Origin: Paracoccaceae bacterium
GTDB taxonomy: Bacteria; Pseudomonadota; Alphaproteobacteria; Rhodobacterales; Rhodobacteraceae
Assembly: GCA_003500165.1 (NCBI GenBank)
Contig: DNSZ01000320.1
Coordinates: 2,351-14,497 of the forward strand
Length of the DNA stretch: 12,147 nucleotides
Direction of reading: 5' to 3'
In this document: piece after piece, positions 6,706 through 12,147 of the stretch
Layout of the letters: every line of letters begins with the position of its first letter
Numbering within the stretch: the stretch's first letter is position 1
Notes under the pieces: generated by a model
Databases searched by the model: none
Seen by the model: the letters and a program-made list of their open reading frames with translations, nothing else
What the model was told of the DNA's origin: nothing
Made by a program: the position numbers and the translations under genes

Positions 6706-7359
6706 CTAGCCGCCATGGCCGGTCTTGGGAAGCGGGGTTTCGGTGCCCCGCAGGCAGGGTTGGCAAGCCGTGCCCGCCCACCAGGCCGACAGCGCGGGGA
6801 AACGCGCCAGCATGTCCCACCCTTCGGGCACCTGGACGAACGCCGCGATCATCGGCGCCAGGTGGCAGTCCGCCCGGGTGATCGCGCCCGACAACACGGC
6901 GCCATCGGCCGCAAGCGCCTCGAGCGCGGCCAGAATTCGGGACGCCTCGGCCAGTCCGGCGCGGGCGGTCTGGTCGCAGGACGGCTCGCCGAATGCCGGA
7001 CGGAAGACGCGATGCGCATAGACCTGCCGCACCAGCGGCCAATACAGGTAGGAATCGCACAGGCCGATCACCTGAACCATCCGCGCCAGCACTTGGGGTT
7101 GCAAGGGGCTGAGCGCTGGCCCGGGGAAGGCCGCGTCGACATAGGCGGTGATCGCGGCGGTTTCATAGAGCGCGAACCCGCCATGGGTCAGGACCGGCAC
7201 GCGGCCGAAGGGATGCACGGCCCGCGCACGCGTCGGATCGGCAAACGGATCGACCTCGCACCAGTCGAAATCGACGCGCTTTTCCAGAAGCGCGATCCGC
7301 GCGGCACGGCTGTAGACGCTGTGGCAATAGCCGGTCAGGGTGACCCGGGCGGCGGTCAA
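6706..7359 (-). CDS. Glutathione S-transferase family protein, TTG start
   Basis: GST-fold protein of 217 residues. The N-terminal thioredoxin-like part shows TLTGYCHSVYSRAARIALLE (7-26) with candidate catalytic Ser14/Tyr16, cis-Pro55 in RVPVL, and the gamma-glutamyl motif YETAAI (Glu66-Thr67). The C-terminal helical half includes ITRADCHLAPMIAAF, matching the conserved buried Asp motif. The only fitting start is TTG at 7359-7357, overlapping the ispH stop (TTGA), so translation probably depends on ribosomes ending ispH. Compared with the other GST here (4344-4967) the catalytic-loop sequence differs (GYCHSVYSR against SMPSSGNSY), so they likely differ in substrate. The reaction is unassigned. 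Confidence 0.88.
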   Translation of the reverse strand: MTAARVTLTGYCHSVYSRAARIALLEKRVDFDWCEVDPFADPTRARAVHPFGRVPVLTHGGFALYETAAITAYVDAAFPGPALSPLQPQVLARMVQVIGLCDSYLYWPLVRQVYAHRVFRPAFGEPSCDQTARAGLAEASRILAALEALAADGAVLSGAITRADCHLAPMIAAFVQVPEGWDMLARFPALSAWWAGTACQPCLRGTETPLPKTGHGG

Positions 7360-8306
7360 GCCGGTTCGCGGACGATTCTGGGCACGCGAAACGCGATCCG
7401 CTCCTGCGCCGTCTCGACCAGCTCGACGGTCAGGTCGAAACGCTCGGCGAAGGCCGCCTTGACCTCCTCGACCAGCAGTTCGGGCGCGCTGGCGCCCGCC
7501 GTCAGCCCGACCGCTGCCGCGCCTTCCAGCGCACGCCAGTCGATATCGGCGGCCCGCCCGATCAGCTGCGCATAGCGGCAGCCGGCCTTTTCGCCGACCT
7601 CCACCAGCCTGAGCGAATTCGACGAATTCGGCGCCCCGATCACCAGCAGCGCGTCGATCTTCGGCGCGATCGCCTTGACCGCGGCCTGCCGGTTGGTGGT
7701 CGCATAACAGATGTCTTCCTTGTGCGGGCCCTCGATCGACGGGAACCGCGCCTCGAGCGCGGCGACCACATCGGCGGTGTCGTCCACCGACAGGGTGGTC
7801 TGGGTGACATAGGCGAGCTTCCCGGGGTCGCGCACCTGCAGCCCGGCCACATCCGCGGCGGTTTCGACCAGCAGCACCTCGCCCGGCGGCAACTGGCCCA
7901 TCGTGCCGACGGTTTCGGGATGGCCCGCATGGCCGATCATCACGATCTGCAGGCCGTTTTCATTGTGCCGGGCGGTTTCGATGTGAACCTTGGTGACCAG
8001 CGGGCAGGTCGCATCGACCGCCAGCATGTTGCGGCGGGCGGCCTCCTCCGGCACCGATTTCGGCACCCCATGGGCGGAAAACACCACCGGGCGGTCGACC
8101 GGGCATTCGTCAAGCTCCTCGACGAACACCGCGCCCTTTTCCCGCAGCCCGTCGACGACGAACTTGTTGTGGACAATCTCGTGGCGGACATAGACCGGCG
8201 GGCCGAATTTCGCGAGCGCCATCTCGACGATCTTGATGGCGCGGTCGACACCCGCGCAAAAGCCGCGCGGCGCGGCAAGATACAGCGTCAGGGGGGGCTT
8301 GGGCAT
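7356..8306 (-). CDS. ispH: 4-hydroxy-3-methylbut-2-enyl diphosphate reductase
   Basis: Final enzyme of the MEP (non-mevalonate) isoprenoid pathway, reducing HMBPP to IPP and DMAPP with an iron-sulfur cluster. At 316 residues it is a normal length. The three cluster cysteines are visible: Cys17 in PRGFCAGV, Cys101 in DATCPLV and Cys200 in EDICYATTNRQ. The substrate-binding motifs HEIVHNKFVV (42-51), FSAHGVP (76-82), GHAGHPETVGTMGQ (125-138, with the proton-donor Glu131) and IGAPNSSNSLRL are also seen. A strong AAAGGAGGA ribosome site lies at 8311-8319. It follows the NYN gene by 59 bp and heads the coupled chain of downstream genes. It shows that the organism uses the MEP pathway. Confidence 0.98.
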   Translation of the reverse strand: MPKPPLTLYLAAPRGFCAGVDRAIKIVEMALAKFGPPVYVRHEIVHNKFVVDGLREKGAVFVEELDECPVDRPVVFSAHGVPKSVPEEAARRNMLAVDATCPLVTKVHIETARHNENGLQIVMIGHAGHPETVGTMGQLPPGEVLLVETAADVAGLQVRDPGKLAYVTQTTLSVDDTADVVAALEARFPSIEGPHKEDICYATTNRQAAVKAIAPKIDALLVIGAPNSSNSLRLVEVGEKAGCRYAQLIGRAADIDWRALEGAAAVGLTAGASAPELLVEEVKAAFAERFDLTVELVETAQERIAFRVPRIVREPA

Positions 8307-8310
8307 GGCA

Positions 8311-8319
8311 TCCTCCTTT
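8311..8319 (-). promoter_or_regulatory. Ribosome binding site of ispH
   Basis: AAAGGAGGA on the minus strand, 4 nt before the ATG at 8306. It is a near-perfect Shine-Dalgarno match and probably sets the ribosome load for the coupled gene downstream. Confidence 0.8.
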
Positions 8320-8365
8320 GGCGCAAGGCTAGCGGCTGCGCCGCCCCGGGTCCAGCGGGCCGCGG

Positions 8366-8935
8366 TCAGTCGACCGCGTCGCCTTGCCGCTGGCTGGCGC
8401 GATCCTCGCGCGGGGGGCGCCCGATCACCTCGCGCAGATCGTCGAGTTCGATGAAATTGTCGGCCTGGCGGCGCAGATCGTCGGCGATCATCGGCGGCTG
8501 GCTGCGGATCGTGGACACGACCGACACCCGCACGCCCTGGCGCTGCAGCGATTCGACCAGCGAGCGGAAATCGCCATCGCCGGAAAACAGCACGATATGG
8601 TCGACCCGCGGCGCCAGCTCCATCGCGTCGACAGCGAGCTCGATATCCATGTTGCCCTTGACCTTGCGCCGGCCCATCGAGTCGGTGAACTCCTTGGCGG
8701 GCTTGGTGACCATGGCAAAGCCGTTATAGGCCAGCCAGTCGACCAGCGGCCGGATCGGCGAATACTCCTCGTTCTCCAGCAGGGCGGTGTAGTAGAACGC
8801 CCGCAACAGCTTGCCCCGGCGCATGAATTCGGCGCGCAGCAGCTTGTAGTCGATGTCGAATTCCAGCGCCCGGGCAGCCGAATACAGGTTGGCCCCGTCG
8901 ATGAACAGCGCCAGCCGCTCGTCCTTGTAGAACAT
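8366..8935 (-). CDS. NYN-domain (LabA/DUF88-like) putative ribonuclease
   Basis: Cytosolic protein with a PIN-like NYN nuclease fold, 189 residues, presumed to act on RNA. The acidic active-site set is present: Asp13 in LFIDGANLY, Asp97 in KGNMDIELAVDAM, and Asp120/Asp122 in LFSGDGDFRSLVE. A conserved VSTIRSQPPMIADDLRRQADNFIEL segment (141-165) is typical of LabA-type members. The frame is open to 9016, but the ATG at 8935 with AAAGGG (8943-8948) 7 nt upstream gives the family N-terminus MFYKDERLALFIDGAN. The C-terminal tail (about 174-189) is polar and probably disordered. It stands 100 bp after the channel gene and 59 bp before ispH. The RNA target is unknown. Confidence 0.92.
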   Translation of the reverse strand: MFYKDERLALFIDGANLYSAARALEFDIDYKLLRAEFMRRGKLLRAFYYTALLENEEYSPIRPLVDWLAYNGFAMVTKPAKEFTDSMGRRKVKGNMDIELAVDAMELAPRVDHIVLFSGDGDFRSLVESLQRQGVRVSVVSTIRSQPPMIADDLRRQADNFIELDDLREVIGRPPREDRASQRQGDAVD

Positions 8936-8957
8936 GCAAATGCCCTTTCCCAATCGC

Positions 8958-8979
8958 GCGGGCCGACAGGCCGGCCCGC
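8958..8979. promoter_or_regulatory. Hairpin in the 5' region of the NYN gene
   Basis: GCGGGCCG (8958-8965) pairs with CGGCCCGC (8972-8979), an 8-bp stem with loop ACAGGC. It lies about 10 nt upstream of the NYN ribosome site and 57 nt after the channel gene stop. It could be a terminator without a T-run for the channel gene or a leader structure for the NYN gene. Confidence 0.35.
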
Positions 8980-9035
8980 CGCGCCTGCACCCTATAAGAT
9001 GCGTGGCGCGCCGCAAGGGCGGCCACCGGCGCGCG

Positions 9036-10091
9036 TCAGTTCAACAGGAAGCTGTAGACCGCAAAGCCGATGATCGCGGCATAGCCGAGCGGATAGATCC
9101 ACTTGATCACCCAGTTGTCGATGCGCCGCGCAAGCGCTTCGTGGCCGTCGATCTCAAGCCGCCGAAGCGCCACGTTGACGACGATCACCGCCCCGGTGAC
9201 GAGGAACATCCATTGCAGGATGAAATCGAGGAAGGTGGTGTAGCCAAGCCTTGGAAGACTGTCGGAGATGGCGAAGTTGAACGCGACGAAGACCAGCAGA
9301 TTCGCCCCCGCGATCTCGATCCGGCGCTGATACTGCTCGAGAAAGAAGGTCGCCCAGGCAACCACGATCAGAACCAGAAGCGGCAGAAAAAGACGCAGGG
9401 CATAGTATTCGATGTGCCGGCGGCCTTCGAAGCGCAGCGCGACCTGCGAGCTTTCCTGCCCGGTAAGCCCGGGCTCGACGCTGGCGATCAGACGCGGGTT
9501 TTCCAGGATCCACTCCTCCTCGCCCAGCAGGTCGCCAAATCCCCAAAGCTCTTCCATCGGTGTCAGTTCGATGAACGTGTCCGGGACCACGGACCTGACC
9601 TCGTAGAAAAAGACCTGATGGTCGAAGGGGTAACGGCGGAAGTTGAAATAGGGCGCCTGCAGCTTGACCGAAGACCGCTCGGCATAGAACGCGTCGCCAT
9701 CGGCCTCGACCGTCACCAGGGCGGTCTGGACCCAGCGCCTTTCCTGCTGGTTCTGAACGACGAAGATCGGCGCCGGTGTGGGGATCGCCTCGGCCATGGC
9801 GTAGAATTCTTCGGGCGCCATGACCTTGACAGGGTCGCCGTATTCGTCGGCATCGAAGGCAAGCGCCGGGTCGTTCCAGCGCATGCGGATGGTCGCCACG
9901 GCGCCGAAATTCTCGGATTTCTGGTCGACAAAGGTGATCTGGTCGATCTCGATCCCGACCGCGACCTGCAGCGGCATCCGCTCGGACAGGGCCGCGGCCG
10001 CACCGGCGCCGGTCTGGGCCAGCGCAGAAGCCCCGAGCGCCAGCCAGAGGGCCAGAACCCAAAGCGCCGCCGTCCGAACAGCGTTTCCCAT
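9036..10091 (-). CDS. Bacterial pentameric ligand-gated ion channel homologue (Cys-loop receptor superfamily)
   Basis: Predicted inner-membrane channel with a periplasmic ligand-binding domain, 351 residues, close to GLIC/ELIC size. A signal peptide (1-25, ASALA then Gln26) leads a beta-rich extracellular domain (about 40-225). The Pro-loop YPFDHQ is at 154-159 without the eukaryotic cysteines, as in other bacterial members. Four membrane helices follow: M1 about 230-250 (ALRLFLPLLVLIVVAW), M2 about 257-276, M3 about 284-307 and M4 about 328-349. The M2-M3 linker SDSLPRLGY has the conserved Pro280. Asp157 and Arg225 may form the coupling salt bridge known from GLIC, by my own alignment. Pore residues aligned by FN at 14'-15' give Gln, Arg, Arg at -2' to 0', Glu259 at 2' and Leu266 at 9'. 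GGAGGG lies 7 nt before the ATG. Ligand and ion selectivity are unknown. Confidence 0.93.
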   Translation of the reverse strand: MGNAVRTAALWVLALWLALGASALAQTGAGAAAALSERMPLQVAVGIEIDQITFVDQKSENFGAVATIRMRWNDPALAFDADEYGDPVKVMAPEEFYAMAEAIPTPAPIFVVQNQQERRWVQTALVTVEADGDAFYAERSSVKLQAPYFNFRRYPFDHQVFFYEVRSVVPDTFIELTPMEELWGFGDLLGEEEWILENPRLIASVEPGLTGQESSQVALRFEGRRHIEYYALRLFLPLLVLIVVAWATFFLEQYQRRIEIAGANLLVFVAFNFAISDSLPRLGYTTFLDFILQWMFLVTGAVIVVNVALRRLEIDGHEALARRIDNWVIKWIYPLGYAAIIGFAVYSFLLN

Positions 10092-10117
10092 CCGCAGGCC
10101 CTCCGTTAACCTTCGAA

Positions 10118-10146
10118 ACGCTAGCGGCGCCAGGGCGATCTGTAAA
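10118..10146 (-). promoter_or_regulatory. Candidate promoter of the channel gene
   Basis: On the minus strand TTTACA (10146-10141, 5 of 6 to the -35 consensus) is followed after exactly 17 bp by TAGCGT (10123-10118, 3 of 6 to the -10). Transcription would start near 10111, giving a leader of about 20 nt before the ATG at 10091. The weak -10 keeps this tentative. Confidence 0.33.
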
Positions 10147-10158
10147 CCAATCTGCCGC

Positions 10159-10187
10159 TGGACGGCCCCGGGCGCCCGGCCTATAAG
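10159..10187 (+). promoter_or_regulatory. ileS: Candidate promoter of ileS
   Basis: TGGACG (10159-10164, 4 of 6 to the -35) and TATAAG (10182-10187, 5 of 6 to the -10) are spaced by 17 bp. The start would be near 10194, leaving a leader of about 110 nt that contains the hairpin at 10231-10260. It is divergent from, and does not overlap, the channel-gene promoter candidate. Confidence 0.42.
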
Positions 10188-10230
10188 CCCGGCCCATGCG
10201 ATACGGTCCGGACAGCTTGCGAATTATCCG

Positions 10231-10260
10231 CCCGGCGGCCTGACCCACGGGGCCGCCGGG
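10231..10260 (+). promoter_or_regulatory. Leader hairpin upstream of ileS
   Basis: CCCGGCGGCC (10231-10240) and GGCCGCCGGG (10251-10260) make a perfect 10-bp GC stem with loop TGACCCACGG, 46 nt before the ileS start. There is no T-run after it. It is not a recognisable T-box. A role in attenuation, mRNA stability or protein binding is possible. Confidence 0.5.
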
Positions 10261-10306
10261 AAATCCCATTCGCCCGTTCCGCCGACCTGACCGAAGGACG
10301 CCCCAA

Positions 10307-12147
10307 ATGGCCGCCGATACCACCGAGACGCGCGATTACCGCGACACCCTGTTCCTGCCCGCAACCGATTTTCCGATGCGCGCCGGCCTGCCGAAACGCG
10401 AACCCGGCTGGCTGGACCGCTGGGAACGGATCGGCATCTACGACCGGCTGCGCGAGAGGGCCGCCGGGCGCGAGCCCTTCATCCTGCATGACGGGCCGCC
10501 TTACGCGAACGGGCATCTGCATATCGGCCACGCGCTGAACAAGATCCTGAAGGACATGGTGGTGCGCAGCCAGCAGATGATGGGCCGCGACGCGCGCTAC
10601 ATCCCGGGCTGGGATTGCCACGGCCTGCCGATCGAATGGAAGATCGAGGAGCAGTACCGCGCCAAGGGCCGGAACAAGGACGAGGTGCCGGTGGTCGAGC
10701 TGCGCCAGGAATGCCGCCGCTTTGCCGAGCACTGGATCGAGGTGCAGCGCGACGAGTTCAAGCGGCTGGGGGCCACGGGTGCCTGGGACCGGCCTTACCT
10801 GACCATGGATTATCACGCCGAACGGGTGATCGCCGAGGAGTTCCAGAAATTCCTGATGACCGGCACGCTTTATCGGGGCTCGAAACCGGTGATGTGGTCG
10901 CCGGTCGAAAGGACTGCCCTGGCCGAGGCCGAGGTAGAATATCACGAGCGGCAAACCGACGCGATCTGGGTGCCGTTCAAAGTCCTTTGCGGGTATGTTA
11001 CTGGCACATATAGCAATAATATGGTTTCTGCCGGTGATGCCGCCGAGAGAAACCGTTTGCATCGTCAGGAATTGGAAAACGCCCATATTGTGATCTGGAC
11101 AACCACGCCCTGGACCATCCCGCAAAACCGGGCGATCTGCTACTGGCCGGGTATCGACTATGGCCTTTACGAAGTGATCGATACGCCCGAGGAATGTTGG
11201 GCGCAAAAGGGTGAAACCTACATCATTGCGAAAAACCGGGCCGAGGACGCGTTTGCCGCGATGCGGCTCACGCCGTCGATGTATCGCTTTGTGCGCGACG
11301 TCTACGCAGATGAGCTTGAAAAACTGACATGCGCGCATCCGCTGCGCGGTGCTGCGGGCGCGGACGGGGAATGGGATTTCGATGTGCGGCTCCTGGAGGG
11401 CCTCCACGTGACCGACGATGCGGGCACGGGGTTTGTTCATACAGCCCCCTCCCATGGCGATGACGACTATGCCGTGGGGATCAGAAATGGTCTGAAAATG
11501 ACCCACAATATCTTGGATGACAGTTCATTCCGCGCGGACCTTCCGTTCTTTGGCGGTGAGCGGATCATCCAAGACAATGGCAAACCCGGCGGCGCCAACA
11601 AGGCCGTGATCGACAAGCTGGTAGAGGTCGGGGCGCTGCTCGCGCGCCGTCGCATGACAATCTCGGACGCCCATAGCTGGCGCTCTAAGGCGCCGGTCAT
11701 CCGGCTCAACCGACCGCAATGGTTTGCCGCCATCGACCGGACGGTGGGCGACGGGCAGGACGCCTACGGCCAGACGATCCGGCAACGGGCGCTGACCAGC
11801 ATCGACAGCCTGGTGCAATGGACGCCGCAAACCGGCCGCAACCGGCTTTACGCGATGATCAACACGCGCCCGGACTGGGTGCTGTCGCGCCAGCGCGCCT
11901 GGGGCGTGCCGCTGACCTGTTTCGTGCGGCGCGGTGCGGCGCCCGACGACCCGGACTTCCTGCTGAAGGACGAAGCCGTGAACGCCCGCATTCTGGCCGC
12001 CTTCGAGGCCGAAGGCGCCGATGCCTGGTATGCGCCGGGCGCCAAGGCGCGGTTCCTGGGCAATGAATACGACCCGGAGGATTACGAACAGGTGTTCGAT
12101 ATCCTCGATGTGTGGTTCGATTCGGGCTCCACCCATGCTTTCGTGCT
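10307..12147 (+). CDS. ileS: Isoleucyl-tRNA synthetase, N-terminal two thirds (cut by window edge)
   Basis: Class I synthetase that charges tRNA-Ile and edits misactivated valine. The frame from the ATG at 10307 (GAAGGA at 10293-10298) is open for 613 codons to the window edge; a full protein is usually 900-1000 residues. Visible are the leader DFPMRAGLPKREP (21-33), the HIGH motif at 72-75 in GHLHIGHALNKILKD, and GWDCHGLPIEWKIEE (101-115). The CP1 editing-domain motifs are TTTPWTIPQNRAI (265-277) and GTGFVHTAPSHGDDDY (373-388), and the return to the catalytic core is at WVLSRQRAWGVPL (524-536) and DVWFDSGSTH (601-610). KMSKS and the anticodon-binding part lie outside. Codon use is unlike the rest of the window between about 10975 and 11560 (codons ~223-418), although no frameshift is present. 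The gene is divergent from the channel gene. Confidence 0.97.
   Translation, partial: MAADTTETRDYRDTLFLPATDFPMRAGLPKREPGWLDRWERIGIYDRLRERAAGREPFILHDGPPYANGHLHIGHALNKILKDMVVRSQQMMGRDARYIPGWDCHGLPIEWKIEEQYRAKGRNKDEVPVVELRQECRRFAEHWIEVQRDEFKRLGATGAWDRPYLTMDYHAERVIAEEFQKFLMTGTLYRGSKPVMWSPVERTALAEAEVEYHERQTDAIWVPFKVLCGYVTGTYSNNMVSAGDAAERNRLHRQELENAHIVIWTTTPWTIPQNRAICYWPGIDYGLYEVIDTPEECWAQKGETYIIAKNRAEDAFAAMRLTPSMYRFVRDVYADELEKLTCAHPLRGAAGADGEWDFDVRLLEGLHVTDDAGTGFVHTAPSHGDDDYAVGIRNGLKMTHNILDDSSFRADLPFFGGERIIQDNGKPGGANKAVIDKLVEVGALLARRRMTISDAHSWRSKAPVIRLNRPQWFAAIDRTVGDGQDAYGQTIRQRALTSIDSLVQWTPQTGRNRLYAMINTRPDWVLSRQRAWGVPLTCFVRRGAAPDDPDFLLKDEAVNARILAAFEAEGADAWYAPGAKARFLGNEYDPEDYEQVFDILDVWFDSGSTHAFV
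10975..11560 (+). other. Low-GC, atypical-codon segment within ileS (CP1 editing region)
   Basis: Hand counts per 60 bases give about 45% GC for 10981-11040, 50% for 11041-11100, 52% for 11161-11220, 53% for 11281-11340 and 45% for 11461-11520. The flanks are above 60%, and 11341-11400 reaches 72%. Codons rare elsewhere in the window (AAT, ATT, ACA, TCT, TCA, AGT, AGA, TTG, ACT) cluster here. The pattern is patchy, as expected for gene conversion from a lower-GC donor. The edges are approximate. Confidence 0.6.

Noticed and set aside
6054..6716. Longer LysE start at ATG 6716
   Set aside because: It would add a polar leader overlapping the preceding GST gene; the ATG at 6668 has a ribosome site and gives the standard LysE N-terminus.
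7611..7630. Repeated GAATTCGAC motif in ispH
   Set aside because: It is two short copies within the conserved NSSNS coding motif; explained by the protein sequence.
8990..9020. TATAGG as a -10 box for the NYN gene
   Set aside because: No acceptable -35 sequence lies at 16-18 bp upstream on the minus strand.
8934..10109. Open frame of 391 codons on the plus strand
   Set aside because: It is the shadow of the channel gene, with a charged low-complexity product and no family motif.
10181..11506. Open frame of 441 codons on the minus strand
   Set aside because: It is antisense to ileS, which has intact HIGH and editing motifs in the other direction.
10900..11700. Possible frameshift, inserted element or intron in ileS at the low-GC segment
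   Set aside because: I translated the region codon by codon; the frame is unbroken and the editing motifs are present, so it is a composition change, not an insertion that breaks the gene.

Overview
The window is GC-rich (roughly two thirds G+C by eye). Its gene families and promoter style suggest an alphaproteobacterium, most likely Rhodobacteraceae. That placement rests on protein sequence style and synteny from memory, not on a database search. The DNA is gene-dense chromosomal housekeeping and accessory sequence. I see no transposase, integrase, phage gene, CRISPR array, tRNA or rRNA.

Layout. At the left edge, on the minus strand, is the N-terminal 115 codons of peptide deformylase (def). 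Diverging from it on the plus strand is a MalY/PatB-type PLP C-S lyase, whose stop overlaps the start of a YkuD/YafK-like L,D-transpeptidase family protein. A 341-bp gap follows (2144-2484) with a dense cluster of palindromes, then a DCC-family (DUF393) CXXC protein and a small GlsB/YeaQ-type membrane protein. glsB converges on a TetR-family regulator gene.

From 10091 down to 3308 everything is on the minus strand. In transcription order: a bacterial pentameric ligand-gated ion channel homologue, a NYN-domain (LabA/DUF88) protein, ispH (last step of the MEP isoprenoid pathway), a glutathione S-transferase-like protein, a LysE-family exporter, a DUF3429 membrane protein, a class I SAM methyltransferase, a second GST-like protein, rnhA (RNase HI) and the TetR regulator. 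Five of these junctions are 4-nt stop/start overlaps (ispH/GST, LysE/DUF3429, DUF3429/methyltransferase, methyltransferase/GST, GST/rnhA). The stretch ispH to rnhA therefore looks like one translationally coupled operon, with a small-molecule modification/export cassette placed between two housekeeping genes.

At the right edge, on the plus strand and divergent from the channel gene, is the first 613 codons of isoleucyl-tRNA synthetase (ileS). It has a plausible promoter and a leader hairpin. Inside ileS, the part encoding the CP1 editing region has patchy low-GC stretches and unusual codons while the frame stays open.

The two most interesting items are the pentameric channel homologue, with unusual pore-lining charges, and the compositional mosaic inside ileS. 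I did not find convincing evidence for a wholly new multi-gene system.
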